From assembly GCA_015999985.1 (NCBI GenBank), contig JAECRA010000033.1, positions 1 to 45,312 on the forward strand: DNA of 45,312 nt, given 5' to 3'. The notes below the pieces were generated by a model, which had not been told where the DNA came from, searched no databases, and saw nothing but the letters and a program-made list of their open reading frames with translations. This document shows positions 17,224-27,256 of the stretch, piece by piece. Position 1 is the stretch's first letter; each line of letters opens with the position of its first letter. Both the position numbers and the translations under genes were made by a program. This DNA is from Comamonadaceae bacterium (GTDB lineage Bacteria > Pseudomonadota > Gammaproteobacteria > Burkholderiales > Burkholderiaceae_C).

Positions 17224-19641
17224 TCAGACCATTGGTGGGTCTGTTTCCCTTTCTGGATGACGATGACGGGCAATGGCCTCGACGAATGCGTCGATGTCTT
17301 GACCGGAAATCATGCCAGGGTCAGGATCGCCATTGGGCAACACTGCACTGACGCCAACCGCTTCAACCAAGGCTTTTGCGTCGTCCGGAACCAATATGGC
17401 CTTGCAGTGGCGGTATTGATCCTTGATGAACTCTGCAGTGTGTCCATCGAGTGAGAGCGCCTTGATGCCGTCAACTCCTTCAGGCAATGCAAGTGCATCG
17501 AACAGGAAGCCGGGCTCGTTTTCCATGGAAGCATCGGCATCCAGATGCACACCGTCGGCAGTGTCGACGATGCCAATCCGAGGTGCCACGAACCGGGCGG
17601 TCGCGCCCTTCATGCCCAGCGCTGCGTGGAGGTCAAGTGCCGGCTGTCCAATGACCCCATCGGCCACAAGCAAGGCGATTTTTCGGCCCTTAATGGAAAC
17701 TGCTCCTGGCCGCGTCCTCAATGAAAGCGCTGGCGAATAGGTTACCTCCGGCTTGGTTTCAATCTGTAGTGCCAGGGGCAGGGGCAGTGGCGGAGGCATC
17801 TTCTTCATGCCAATTCCTGCGGCGACCTGCGCAGCAAGGTCTTCCGACGCATTGCGCAGCGATGCCACCATTCTTTCCCGTATGGCGGGCACCGTCACCT
17901 TGGACAGTTCGAATCGAAAAGCCGCGGCAATGTGATTTTGCTCAACTTTGGTCTGGCTCTCATAAAAGAGTGCGGCCTGTGTATAGTGGTCTGCAAATTT
18001 CTCAGGTTTGGCCCGCACTTTTCCTTGCTCTTCCTTGGCCTGAATGCGCGCAGGAACAGAGACAAAGCCCTGCGCTGCGCCGGCCTGAAACGGACACCCT
18101 CCAGCCAGGGAATTGGGTTCGTAGTTGACTCGCCCACGGTGTATGGCCTGCCGGTGCATCCCATCGCGTTGGTTGTTGTGTACTGGGGCGAGAGGGGCGT
18201 TGATGGGCAATTCGTGGAAGTTCGGTCCTCCCAGGCGGCTGATCTGTGTGTCCACGTAGGAGTGAATGCGCCCGGCCAGCAAGGGATCGTTCGAAAAGTC
18301 CAGCCCTGGGATGACGTGGGCTACACAGAAAGCCACCTGTTCTGTTTCTGCAAAGAAATTGTCAGGGTTGCGGTTGAGCACCATGCGTCCTACTTTTCGT
18401 AGCGGCACGAGTTCCTCCGGCACAAGCTTGGTGGCGTCCAGCACATCAAAGCTGAATGCGTCTGCCTCTTCTTCAGTGAAAACCTGAAGAGCCAATTCCC
18501 ACTCTGGAAACACACCGCCCTCAATACGCTCCCACAGATCTCGACGATGGTAGTCCGGGTCGGCACCCGAAATTTTCACGGCCTCATCCCACGCCAGTGA
18601 ATGAGTGCCATAGACGGGATTCCAATGGAATTTGACGAACACGGATTCCCCGGCCTCATTGACCATTCGGTATGTGTGCACGCCAAAGCCCTGCATGGTC
18701 GCATAGCTACGCGGAATGGCGCGGTCCGACATCAACCACATCAGCATGTGGGTGGATTCCGGCATAAGAGAGACGAAGTCCCAGAAGGTGTCATGTGCGC
18801 TGGCCGCTTGCGGCATCTGGTGGTGTGGTTCAGGCTTCACTGCGTGCACCAGATCTGGAAACTTCATGGCGTCCTGAATGAAGAAGACGGGCATGTTGTT
18901 ACCTACCAGGTCCCAGTTGCCTTCGTCCGAATAGAACTTCACCGCGAAGCCTCTCACATCGCGCGCGGTGTCCTTGGACCCGCGTTCTCCCTGCACGGTA
19001 GAGAACCTGACGAAGACGGGAGTTATCTTTCCGGCTTCCTTGAATGGTGCCGCACGGGTAATGTCCGTTAACGGTTCATAGCATTCGAAGTAGCCATGTG
19101 CACCGGAGCCACGTGCGTGAACAATACGTTCTGGAATACGCTCGTGATCGAAATGCGTGATCTTCTCGCGCAGAACAAAATCCTCCAGAAGCGCCGGGCC
19201 TCTCAAGCCGTACTTCAAGGAGTTCTGGTTATCCGCAATCGGAACGCCCTGATTCGTGGTGAGTACCTGACCGGAGGAATCGACGCGCACACGGTCCAGC
19301 GATCCGATCGTGCTGTTCACGCTCTCGGCGGCCACACGCCCTGTTTTTTCGTTTTGGTTTTCCTCCGACAGGGTGCTGCCTGTGGGCAGCCGCGATGGGG
19401 GCGCCACAGTGGATCCTGGCGGCACTGTCAGACCGTTGTCGAAGCCGTGTTCACTGGCCTTGGTCGGGTTGTAAGGCATGGCAGCCGCCATCTGGTTGAC
19501 CTGCTCGGATTGCAGGGCGAACACATCGTTGTCGGGTAACCCCGCTGCGGGGCCACTATCCGTACTGGTGGTGCGTCCACGTGCTTTCGCGCTGCCTTTG
19601 GGAGATGGACTGCGGGAAGCGGGTTTCTTTGCTGTAGCCAT
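17224..19641 (-). CDS. katE: Catalase HPII (large-subunit clade 2 catalase)
   Basis: An 805-residue heme catalase that breaks down hydrogen peroxide. It has the long N-terminal arm of HPII-type enzymes, the catalytic histidine H175 in [28 protein letters not shown], and the proximal heme tyrosine in RIHSYVDTQ. The C-terminal 150 or so residues form the flavodoxin/DJ-1-like domain ([12 protein letters not shown]) that marks large-subunit catalases. The start at 19641 is preceded by AAAGGATG. The lysine- and serine-rich first 30 residues suggest a disordered tail. A ferritin-like gene is upstream on the same strand, giving an iron/oxidative-stress neighbourhood. Confidence 0.97.
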   Translation of the reverse strand: MATAKKPASRSPSPKGSAKARGRTTSTDSGPAAGLPDNDVFALQSEQVNQMAAAMPYNPTKASEHGFDNGLTVPPGSTVAPPSRLPTGSTLSEENQNEKTGRVAAESVNSTIGSLDRVRVDSSGQVLTTNQGVPIADNQNSLKYGLRGPALLEDFVLREKITHFDHERIPERIVHARGSGAHGYFECYEPLTDITRAAPFKEAGKITPVFVRFSTVQGERGSKDTARDVRGFAVKFYSDEGNWDLVGNNMPVFFIQDAMKFPDLVHAVKPEPHHQMPQAASAHDTFWDFVSLMPESTHMLMWLMSDRAIPRSYATMQGFGVHTYRMVNEAGESVFVKFHWNPVYGTHSLAWDEAVKISGADPDYHRRDLWERIEGGVFPEWELALQVFTEEEADAFSFDVLDATKLVPEELVPLRKVGRMVLNRNPDNFFAETEQVAFCVAHVIPGLDFSNDPLLAGRIHSYVDTQISRLGGPNFHELPINAPLAPVHNNQRDGMHRQAIHRGRVNYEPNSLAGGCPFQAGAAQGFVSVPARIQAKEEQGKVRAKPEKFADHYTQAALFYESQTKVEQNHIAAAFRFELSKVTVPAIRERMVASLRNASEDLAAQVAAGIGMKKMPPPLPLPLALQIETKPEVTYSPALSLRTRPGAVSIKGRKIALLVADGVIGQPALDLHAALGMKGATARFVAPRIGIVDTADGVHLDADASMENEPGFLFDALALPEGVDGIKALSLDGHTAEFIKDQYRHCKAILVPDDAKALVEAVGVSAVLPNGDPDPGMISGQDIDAFVEAIARHRHPERETDPPMV

Positions 19642-19982
19642 GGGGTCATCCTTTGAAAAGTGGGGTGCGTTTTCTCCTGATCGAATTCAGTGCGCCTGTC
19701 TGCCTTGCGGGTGCACGCGTAAAACGGCCACTGCGAGGCTTCAAGTAGCCACCGCTGTTCGATCAAGTCGATGGGTATTGCAGCGTTGAAAGGGCAAACC
19801 ATGTGTCTGCATTTGCGCGGCGATCGACAATTGATCTTCAGGACGCTTTACGACATGGCCTGTCAGCGGTGACTACCGTCTCGTGTCAGAGAAGGCTGTC
19901 GTGCTCTCCGCGAGTTCGATCGATCTATCCGACGAGCGGTGAAAGGAGATTCAACGCGACTACGAATCTAAGTTGAAACTGG
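19642..19982. other. 341-bp gap between catalase and ferritin-like genes
   Basis: This gap should hold the katE promoter, but I cannot point to a convincing -35/-10 pair or OxyR site. Short overlapping inverted repeats occur near 19949-19977 (AGATTC with GAATCT; TTCAAC with GTTGAA), just past the ferritin-like stop. No gene is recognised. Confidence 0.5.
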
Positions 19983-20591
19983 TCAAAGCATGGAGTCGCG
20001 TTGCTGCTCGGCTCTGGAAGCGCCTATCGCGGTTTCGACCTGTTTTATCTCCTCTGGGGGCGGTAACACTGCAGGCATGCCCAAGGCTTCAATCGCGAGC
20101 TCACGGCACCATCCTTGAGTGTGATAGAGATGATGGTCCTCATCCTTTTCCACGCGGCTATAGGCTTCCTTAAGAAGTTTGGCCATATCGCCTGTGGCCG
20201 CCTCGGCTACCTTGCCCAGTAGCTCCCAGTTGGCGTGATCCTTGGTTTCAGCATGTACAACACACTCACATGCTACGAGTTGAGCTGAAGCGGCGGTACC
20301 CACGGATTTTGCCAACTCCATCGCTTCTACCAGAGACGCCCCGATGTGTCTGACCACCAATCGCGAAGGAGAAGTTTCGTTGGCGTCTATTCCTAGCTGC
20401 TCGCAAATGGCCCTGACCACATTTTGATGTGCTTTCGTTTCCTTGAGGTAGCCTCGCCATTCCTCCTTCAGATCCTTGTTGAGCGCGCATGAAATTGCCG
20501 TCAGATACACCTGCTCGCCCCCTAACTCCGTTTCCATCATCTGAAGCAGAAGCTCCTTCAATTGCTCTTCGTCATAGCGCGGCTTATCCAT
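19983..20591 (-). CDS. Ferritin-like four-helix-bundle protein
   Basis: A 202-residue ferritin-like/rubrerythrin-type protein. Carboxylate-histidine motifs expected of a diiron site recur along the helices: the ETELGGEQ helix (21-28), ETKAH (51-55), ETKDH (115-119) and EDHH (151-154). I start it at ATG 20591 because GGAG lies 6-7 nt ahead; upstream extension is not protein-like. It probably stores or detoxifies iron or handles peroxide, in keeping with the catalase gene 341 bp downstream. The first two helix motifs resemble the YciE/YciF stress group, but I cannot place it exactly. Confidence 0.82.
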   Translation of the reverse strand: MDKPRYDEEQLKELLLQMMETELGGEQVYLTAISCALNKDLKEEWRGYLKETKAHQNVVRAICEQLGIDANETSPSRLVVRHIGASLVEAMELAKSVGTAASAQLVACECVVHAETKDHANWELLGKVAEAATGDMAKLLKEAYSRVEKDEDHHLYHTQGWCRELAIEALGMPAVLPPPEEIKQVETAIGASRAEQQRDSML

Positions 20592-21094
20592 GTTGGACTC
20601 CAATTTGGTTACAAATCTCCCAGGTGGCGACGGGCAGCAAGTGCAGCCAGACGGGTCAAGAACAGGGCGCAGGCAAATCAAAGCTATATCTTGCTGGGCT
20701 TTACACGTCGCGCGTTTGTACTTTGAACTTCTAAAATACAGGCGAAAGTAGGACTGCGTCCTACAAACGTGTAGGCAACAGTTGACCGGCTTGTGCTGCG
20801 TTGAGAGAACCGAATTTGGCTCGTGATGCACGTGCGATCATCAAGCGTGCCGTCCCTATGCTGAGGACAGTTCGACGCAGCGCGGGCCGACTGTCGCGGC
20901 GAGCCATGACGCTCCAGCGTGAGTTGGGCAGCCGGGAGCTAAGCTATAGAAAAGCTTCGCTGCCCAAGTTGCCGAGGGCAATGATGTAGTGAAGGCGAGG
21001 TTTTGTTGGCGCAACCTCTGCGCAGAGACTTGAAGCAGCCGCTTCAATGAATGGGTGCCGCTTCAATCGGGCAACCCAGAGGAGCTGACTCTGT
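20592..21094. other. 503-bp gap with no recognised gene
   Basis: This should hold the promoter of the ferritin-like gene on minus. Open frames on both strands are short and unlike known proteins. A long stem-loop lies at 20924-20967. No insertion-sequence end or tRNA is seen. Confidence 0.5.
20924..20967. repeat. Long imperfect hairpin with 9-bp perfect arms
   Basis: TTGGGCAGC (20924-20932) pairs with GCTGCCCAA (20959-20967). Inside, AAGCT and AGCTT can pair further. No U-run follows on either strand. It could be an RNA structure or the relic of a mobile-element end. Confidence 0.5.
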
Positions 21095-21349
21095 TTAAGA
21101 AGAACTCAACCGGGTCTCGGTCGGTGCTTCTGTTCTTGCACTTCTGTAGCGGTTGATGGAAAGCAAGGCTCGACCATCGGCCGTGAGTCCACATACCACC
21201 GCATAAGGGTCTGAGTCCGTAGATGCGTGTACGGTCCCTATAACTAGCCCTTGTTTCAACAATGAGGAGAACAACGTGACGTGTTCATCTCCGTGTAAGG
21301 TAAGGGTGTCTGGCGCGGAGGCAATAACCTCCAGCATTTTTATATCCAT
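21095..21349 (-). CDS. Small protein of unknown function
   Basis: An 84-residue frame starting MDIKMLEVIAS, or 92 residues if the ATG at 21373 is used. GAGGAG lies about 14 nt ahead of the shorter start, rather far. The segment LLKQGLVIG...GLTADGRALLS resembles the wing of a small winged-helix protein, which is only a resemblance. No family is recognised. Its size, reasonable composition and a plausible ribosome binding site make it worth keeping. Confidence 0.5.
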   Translation of the reverse strand: MDIKMLEVIASAPDTLTLHGDEHVTLFSSLLKQGLVIGTVHASTDSDPYAVVCGLTADGRALLSINRYRSARTEAPTETRLSSS

Positions 21350-21663
21350 ACTTCGCTTTCGTTCTCCTCGCATTTGCTTGGAAATGACAGAAATTCAAAA
21401 GCGTGGTGCTAGGGCGCTTCGGACACGAAATTGCATGCTACGCCTCTGACTCAAAATAGGTGGCCTATCTCGAGCTATTGTGTGAGATGAGGTAACGGGT
21501 GAAGAAGACTCTGAAAATGGCAATCAATAATTCAAAGCAATTGATGAGTATGGAGATTTCGAAACTTCAACGGCATATTCAACTTGGTCTCAGAAAGCCG
21601 TTGATATTGAAACGCTCTCCCGAGAATTCGGCTAGAGAGCACCTCATTTTGTTCGCGATGCTT

Positions 21664-23109
21664 CTAAACCCCAGTCCGCTGTTGCCTGAGTTCGCTTCCG
21701 TCGTCACTTTTCAGCGTTCTAAACGACAGGGCGGACCAGGCACTCAACAGCGCCATGCCTACGAACACAATGGCAAAGTCGCTGGCCTGCAAGCCCTCCA
21801 CCTCGGGGTGGCGCAGGTGTCCGGAGAAAGTGACAGCCCACGCCCCTACCACCACACCTAGCGCAATGGCAAGTTGCTGGGTCATGGAGGCCATGGCCGT
21901 GGCGTGCGCTGCACGCTCGCGAGGTACATCGGAATAGGCCACTGTATTGAGAGTCACCATGACCATGGAGGTCGCTAGTCCACCCAGGAATAGCAGCCCG
22001 CAGATCAACCATACCGGCGTGTTGACCGCGAACAGCCCGTAGCTCGCGATCAGGCATGCCATGATCAGCGATGCTGCGATAAGAAGTGTCCGAAAACCGA
22101 AGCGCCCAATCACATACGCCAGCACGGCCCGGGTAGTGAGGCTACCAAGGGCGATGCACATGGTGATGAGGCCTGATTTCAAAGGCGACATGCCCAGGCC
22201 AATCTGGAACAACAAGGGCAGCAGGAATGGTACAGCCCCAATGACCGCTACTCGGACCGGCAAGCCTCTCAGAACAGACACTCGAAATATCGGAAACCTT
22301 AACACCGAGAAGTCGAGAATTGGATTGGAATGCCGGCGGCAATGAATGACATAGAGCCACAAAGCAATGGTGCCCACTGCGATCATTGCGGTCACCAGTG
22401 AGGGCGGCAGCAGGTGCTTGCCCGAAAGCTCCAGACCACCCAGCAGACCTAGAAGTGCGGTGCCAAGCATGGCAAGGCCAAGGAAATCCATGCTGCCCGC
22501 AGATTCAGGCGGAAGCTTTTCGTCTGCGTCTATGTACATCATCGCAAGAACGACGCCCAGGATTCCGAATGGGATGTTCACCAGAAAGATCCAGTGCCAG
22601 GAGGCAACGGTGACGATGGCACCTCCAAAGAACGGTCCCATCATGCGTCCGATCGCTCCCGGTATGGTGAACCAGACCATCGCGGTCACCATTCGGTCAG
22701 GGGGGATACAGCTCAAAAGGATGCTTCGGCCCACCGGCACCATCATTGATCCTCCTGCTCCCTGCAGCAAGCGAAACAGGATCAACTGCACCAGCGTTTG
22801 AGCCATACCGCAAAGTGCCGAGCCAATGGAAAAGACGATGACAGCCGCGCAGAATACGCGGCGCGCGCCAAAACGATTCGAAAGCCACGCGCTCGCGGGC
22901 AGAAATATGGCGAGGCTGATGACATAGGACGCGATGGCCAGGTTGAGATCCAGCACCGGCACCTGCATCGATTCCGCGATGGAGGGCAGCGCGGTGGCCA
23001 TCACTGAGGTATCCAGGTTCTGCAGGAACAAGGGACAGGCCACGATCAGCGGAACGATGCGATAGCGGATGGCGTCGGAATTCACTTCGGTCAGCGTAGT
23101 TGTCGGCAA
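21664..23109 (-). CDS. MFS drug exporter, DHA2 (EmrB/QacA) family
   Basis: A 481-residue proton-antiport multidrug exporter with about 14 membrane helices. Early motifs are NLDTSVMATALPSIA (motif D1), WLSNRFGARRVF (motif A) and FRLLQGAGGSMMVPVGRS (motif B-like), and GAIGRMMGPFFGG fits motif C. No membrane-fusion partner is next to it. The listed start is TTG 23109; a GTG at 23085 (MNSDAIRYR) would be as good, since neither has a strong ribosome binding site. It is divergent from the nuclease/helicase pair. Confidence 0.9.
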   Translation of the reverse strand: MPTTTLTEVNSDAIRYRIVPLIVACPLFLQNLDTSVMATALPSIAESMQVPVLDLNLAIASYVISLAIFLPASAWLSNRFGARRVFCAAVIVFSIGSALCGMAQTLVQLILFRLLQGAGGSMMVPVGRSILLSCIPPDRMVTAMVWFTIPGAIGRMMGPFFGGAIVTVASWHWIFLVNIPFGILGVVLAMMYIDADEKLPPESAGSMDFLGLAMLGTALLGLLGGLELSGKHLLPPSLVTAMIAVGTIALWLYVIHCRRHSNPILDFSVLRFPIFRVSVLRGLPVRVAVIGAVPFLLPLLFQIGLGMSPLKSGLITMCIALGSLTTRAVLAYVIGRFGFRTLLIAASLIMACLIASYGLFAVNTPVWLICGLLFLGGLATSMVMVTLNTVAYSDVPRERAAHATAMASMTQQLAIALGVVVGAWAVTFSGHLRHPEVEGLQASDFAIVFVGMALLSAWSALSFRTLKSDDGSELRQQRTGV

Positions 23110-23221
23110 TCGACCCGCGTCAACTTAGCGGATCTACCAATGGGGCCTGATGGATTTGAGCTTATACCCCAACTGTTAGGGTGTGGCCCGCAGTGGTGGT
23201 GGAGACAGTTTGTTATGATGG

Positions 23222-23237
23222 CTGTATAAAACATCAG
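23222..23237 (+). promoter_or_regulatory. LexA-like SOS box
   Basis: CTGTATAAAACATCAG fits the CTG-N10-CAG form of the proteobacterial LexA box, with the CTGTATA left half intact. It ends 15 bp before the TTG start of the VRR-NUC nuclease gene, so a bound repressor would block its transcription. A DNA-repair function for both downstream genes makes SOS control plausible. The right half is imperfect (TCAG, not ACAG). Confidence 0.6.
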
Positions 23238-23252
23238 TTCTCGGGTGTTTCC

Positions 23253-24929
23253 TTGTCCGGGCCAACGCTCCCTCCGCACCGCTTCTATTACCTGCGCAAT
23301 TTCCAGCAAGCTTTGAGCTGGATAGGTGAGCGCTATGAAGACGTTCTTGACGAGCAGGAGCAACTGTTCCTTGTCCAGTTTGCGGAACTGGACCAGTCTT
23401 CACAAGCCCTTATCGTGCGTCTGTTGATGCGCCGAGGCCCGTGGTTCCTGGCGTCCAAGCTTGCCTATGAGGAAATACCGGAAGTTCACCTTGCTGCGCA
23501 ACCGTTGCTGGCGATGGGCTGGTTGGATGCGCGCTGTGCCATGGCCCTGGATGAGCTGTTTTCGTTGCATACCAAGCCTGAACTGAGGCGGATATTTGCT
23601 GACGCCGGCTTGCGTGCGGACGTGCGCAAGTCGGAGGTCCTCAAAGCACTGCAAGCCGTGCATGAGGCACCCCGGCCCTACACCGAGTGGAACCCTCATG
23701 CTGACGATGCCGCATGGCGCGTCACGGTGGGGGAGTTATGTGAGCGATTTCGGCTGATGTTTTTTGGCAATCTTTATCAGGACTGGTCCGAGTTTGTGTT
23801 GGCGGATCTGGGAGTATTTCGCTACGAAACAGTGGTTTTCGATAAATCCTCCAGGGCGTTTCAGTCCAGAGGCGATGTAGATCACTACCTCTTCCTGCAT
23901 GCCTGTCGTGAGGCTCTTGCAGACGCCCAGGATCTGGATGAATTGCTTCAGGCCGTGGCGGCCCGGCCCAGCGACAACCCCTGGATAGAGAAGCGTCGGG
24001 CCAAGCTTTTGCTTCGCATTGGCCAAGCGTGCGAGCGGGCGCAGGATTGGACCCGCGCCGAACAGGCTTATGCATTGTGCAACTACCCTGGTGCACGTCA
24101 CAGACGCATGCGAATGTATGAGCGCATGGGCCGGTATGAAGATGCTATGGCCTGTGCCCTGTCGTCTCAAGCCGCACCCGAAAGCGACGAAGAGAGCCAG
24201 CGGGTCGCGCGCATGCTGCCTCGTCTGCAGCGCGCTCTGGGACGCGGGCCTGATGGCAGAAACAGCAGTCTGCGATCTGCCATTGCACATTTGCGCATGG
24301 ACATTGAGCTTGATTGCCCGGCTGAGCCGGCCTCTGTCGAGTATGTATTGCGTGGCCACTGGCATTGTGAGGGAGCCCCTGTTTTTTATGTAGAGAACGC
24401 GCTGATCAACTCGCTTTTTGGCCTGCTTTGCTGGCCAGCAGTATTTGCGCCTATGCCGGGCGCGTTTTTCCATCCGTTCCAAAGCGGCCCGGCAGATATT
24501 GACGCTCCGGATTTTGTTCAGCGCCGTGAAAGTCTGTTCAATGCCTGTCTGATGCAACTCGACAACGGCACTTATCGGAAGGTGATTCACGAGCGGTATG
24601 AAGACAAGCACGGCCTGCAATCTCCATTTGTTTTCTGGGGTGCCTTGAGCGAGTCTCTGTTAACGCTAGCGATGGATTGCATTCCGGCCGAGCATTTGAA
24701 ATTGTTCTTCCGACGCTTGTTGCTCAATGTGGGGAGCAACCGCTCTGGCTTTCCAGACTTGGTGCGCTTCTGGCCGGCGGAGCGTCGCTATGAGCTGGTT
24801 GAAGTCAAAGCGCCAGGCGACAGGCTGCAGGACAACCAGATTCGCTGGTTGCACTACTGCGTGGAGCACGGTTTGCCGGTGCGGGTCTGCCATGTTCTCT
24901 GGCGTATGCCAGCCGAGGACCTTGCGTGA
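23253..24929 (+). CDS. VRR-NUC domain nuclease (bacterial FAN1-like)
   Basis: A 558-residue protein with a C-terminal VRR-NUC (PD-(D/E)xK) nuclease domain. The signature is GFPDLVRFW followed by ELVEVKAPGDRLQDNQIRWL (around residues 515-533), matching FAN1, a structure-specific nuclease in crosslink repair. The central part is helical, TPR/SAP-like as in FAN1. I prefer TTG 23253 because conserved sequence (LPPHRFYYLRNFQQAL) begins soon after and the LexA-like box lies just ahead; an upstream GTG at 23181 would place the box inside the gene. It overlaps the helicase start (GTGA), so the two proteins are made together. Confidence 0.87.
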   Translation: MSGPTLPPHRFYYLRNFQQALSWIGERYEDVLDEQEQLFLVQFAELDQSSQALIVRLLMRRGPWFLASKLAYEEIPEVHLAAQPLLAMGWLDARCAMALDELFSLHTKPELRRIFADAGLRADVRKSEVLKALQAVHEAPRPYTEWNPHADDAAWRVTVGELCERFRLMFFGNLYQDWSEFVLADLGVFRYETVVFDKSSRAFQSRGDVDHYLFLHACREALADAQDLDELLQAVAARPSDNPWIEKRRAKLLLRIGQACERAQDWTRAEQAYALCNYPGARHRRMRMYERMGRYEDAMACALSSQAAPESDEESQRVARMLPRLQRALGRGPDGRNSSLRSAIAHLRMDIELDCPAEPASVEYVLRGHWHCEGAPVFYVENALINSLFGLLCWPAVFAPMPGAFFHPFQSGPADIDAPDFVQRRESLFNACLMQLDNGTYRKVIHERYEDKHGLQSPFVFWGALSESLLTLAMDCIPAEHLKLFFRRLLLNVGSNRSGFPDLVRFWPAERRYELVEVKAPGDRLQDNQIRWLHYCVEHGLPVRVCHVLWRMPAEDLA

Positions 24930-27256
24930 GCTACACCGTGGCGGTTCGGGCGCTGTGCGAATTCACTGCCAAGACGGGCGATCTGGACCTGCGCTACACG
25001 CCTGCGCCCAGTGCAATCGAAGGCATCGCCGGTCACGTCCTAGTTCAGTCTCGCCGTCACAAAGAGTACGAGACCGAAGTCAGGTTGTCTGGCCAATACG
25101 AAGATCTGCAGGTGCGGGGACGCGCAGATGGATTTGATCCTCAGCTCGTGCAACTGGAGGAAATCAAGACCTATCGCGGCAAGATTGAGGGTATTCGTGA
25201 GCACCATCGTGCTCTCCATCTTGCGCAGGCCAAGGTCTACGGACATTTGATGTGCGTAGAGAGGGGGTTGACTCAGCTGCGGGTGGCACTTGTTTACCTG
25301 AATGTGGGTACAGGAGAAGAAACTGTCTTCAGTGAGATGCTGGAGTCCTCTGACTTGCAGACCTTCTTTGATGATCAGTGCGCGCGCTTTCTGTCGTGGG
25401 CCCATAGTGAGGCTGCGCACCGTGAGCAACGAGACGCCGCTCTGACGGCGCTGCGCTTTCCGATGGAGCGATTTCGGACTGGGCAGAGGGAACTGGCTGT
25501 TGCGGTGTACCGTTCGGCGCGCGCTGATACTTCGGGCCAATGCCTGATGGCTCAGGCGTCCACGGGCATCGGCAAGACGCTGGGCACTATCTTTCCCATG
25601 CTCAAGGCGGCGCCGGCAACCGGGGAAGTCACGGGGCTGGACAAACTGTTTTTCCTCACGGCCAAGGGAACCGGCCATGCGCTGGCCTTGCACGCTTTGA
25701 AGACTGTGAATACCCAGCTTGAGGCGCAAGCCTCTCCTTGCCGTTTACGGGTGCTTGATGTGCAGGCACGGGACAAGGTGTGCGAGTATCCGGAGAGCGC
25801 CTGCCACGGAGACTCCTGCCCGCTGGCCAAAGGGTTTTATGACCGGCTTCCGGCAGCGCGGACAGCAGCTCTTGCACAAGAGCAGCCATGGGACGCACAG
25901 AGCTTGCGCGTTGTGGCATTGGAGCAGCAGATCTGCCCCTATTACCTCGCCCAGGAGCTGGTGCGCTGGAGCGATGTGGTGGTGGCGGACTACCACTATT
26001 TCTATGACACCTCTGCCATGCTTTATGCGCTGACGCAAGCGCATCAGTGGAAGGTAGGGGTGCTGGTAGATGAAGCTCACAACTTGCTGGAACGTGCGCG
26101 ACGCATGTACACGGCAGAGCTGTCGCAGTTCGCATTGGCGGACGCGCGCAAGGCGGTGGGTGTCGAGCCAACGTCCAAGCCGGTGCACAATGCGTTGGAT
26201 CGTTTGCATCGCGTATGGCACGCCATGAACAACTCCCAGGAAGAGCAGTTCAAGGCCTATGACACAGTGCCTTCCGCCCTGCTGGGCGCCCTGCAACGCA
26301 CGGTAAGCGCCATAACAGACGCGCAGTCGGACGCGCCGATGATGCCCGGCGATCCGGTTCTGGGCTTTTACTGGGAAGCCCAGCATTTTCTGACGCTGGC
26401 CGAGGAAATGGGCAAGCATGCGCTGTTCGATCTTAGTCACTCGGGGCACGCTGCGGTGTCAGATCGGACTCGCGCGCCATATTCCACCTTATGTATTCGC
26501 AACGTCATTCCGGCACCTTATCTTGAGACGCGCCATGCGGCCGCTCAGGCGAGCGTCCTGTTCTCGGGCACGCTCAGTCCGTCAGACTTTTATAGGGACA
26601 CTCTGGGCTTGCCTGAAGAGACGCGTTGGATTGAGGTCGAGTCTCCATTCAAAGCTGAGCAATTGAGCGTTCGTGCGACCACCCACATTTCTACACGTTA
26701 CCGCGATAGGGAGCGCTCTCTGCAGCCCATCGCGGATCTGGTAGCCGAGCAGTACCTGCGCCAGCCTGGCAATTACCTGTGCTTCTTCAGTAGCTTTGAC
26801 TACCTGCAGAAGGTTGCAGAAAGTGTGAGGTTGGCGCATCCTGACTTGCCTATATGGCTTCAAACGCCTTCCATGGACGAGGCCAGCCGCGTTGCTTTTC
26901 TCTCGAGGTTCACGGAGCAGGGGCGCGGTGTGGGTTTTGCCGTCTTGGGCGGAGCATTCTCTGAGGGGGTCGATCTTCCTGGCGAGCGTTTGATCGGTGC
27001 CTTCGTAGCCACCCTGGGCTTGCCGCAGATCAATCCTGTCAACGAGCAGATGAAGGGGGTCATGGAGCGGTACTTTGGGCAAGGCAAAGGCTACGACTAC
27101 ACCTACCTTTATCCGGGCCTGCGCAAGGTAGTGCAAGCGGCAGGGCGCGTGATCCGCAGCGAAGAAGATCGAGGGGTAGTTTTTTTGATTGACGATCGCT
27201 ACCGGCGACGAGAGGTAAGGGCCTTGCTTCCAGGCTGGTGGAAAGTGGGCACTTAG
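24926..27256 (+). CDS. XPD/DinG-type ATP-dependent helicase with N-terminal PD-(D/E)xK domain
   Basis: A 776-residue superfamily 2 helicase. The first 160 residues hold a RecB-like nuclease signature (GRADGF at 66-70 with D68, LEEIKT with E79/K81, QAKVYGHL). Then come Walker A ASTGIGKT (211-218), four cysteines placed as in the XPD/DinG iron-sulfur domain (C286, C293, C298, C337), DEAH (383-386), and the C-terminal motifs VLGGAFSEGVDLPG and QAAGRVIRSEEDRG. It probably unwinds branched or damaged DNA 5' to 3' for the VRR-NUC partner encoded directly upstream. It starts at GTG 24926 inside the stop of that gene. Confidence 0.92.
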   Translation: MSYTVAVRALCEFTAKTGDLDLRYTPAPSAIEGIAGHVLVQSRRHKEYETEVRLSGQYEDLQVRGRADGFDPQLVQLEEIKTYRGKIEGIREHHRALHLAQAKVYGHLMCVERGLTQLRVALVYLNVGTGEETVFSEMLESSDLQTFFDDQCARFLSWAHSEAAHREQRDAALTALRFPMERFRTGQRELAVAVYRSARADTSGQCLMAQASTGIGKTLGTIFPMLKAAPATGEVTGLDKLFFLTAKGTGHALALHALKTVNTQLEAQASPCRLRVLDVQARDKVCEYPESACHGDSCPLAKGFYDRLPAARTAALAQEQPWDAQSLRVVALEQQICPYYLAQELVRWSDVVVADYHYFYDTSAMLYALTQAHQWKVGVLVDEAHNLLERARRMYTAELSQFALADARKAVGVEPTSKPVHNALDRLHRVWHAMNNSQEEQFKAYDTVPSALLGALQRTVSAITDAQSDAPMMPGDPVLGFYWEAQHFLTLAEEMGKHALFDLSHSGHAAVSDRTRAPYSTLCIRNVIPAPYLETRHAAAQASVLFSGTLSPSDFYRDTLGLPEETRWIEVESPFKAEQLSVRATTHISTRYRDRERSLQPIADLVAEQYLRQPGNYLCFFSSFDYLQKVAESVRLAHPDLPIWLQTPSMDEASRVAFLSRFTEQGRGVGFAVLGGAFSEGVDLPGERLIGAFVATLGLPQINPVNEQMKGVMERYFGQGKGYDYTYLYPGLRKVVQAAGRVIRSEEDRGVVFLIDDRYRRREVRALLPGWWKVGT

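Noticed and set aside
21481..21660. AT-richer stretch with a plus-strand frame (MKKTLKMAINNSK...) as a gene
   Set aside because: The frame runs on into the antisense of the MFS gene, no family is recognisable, and no downstream gene depends on it. It could be a small remnant but cannot be supported.
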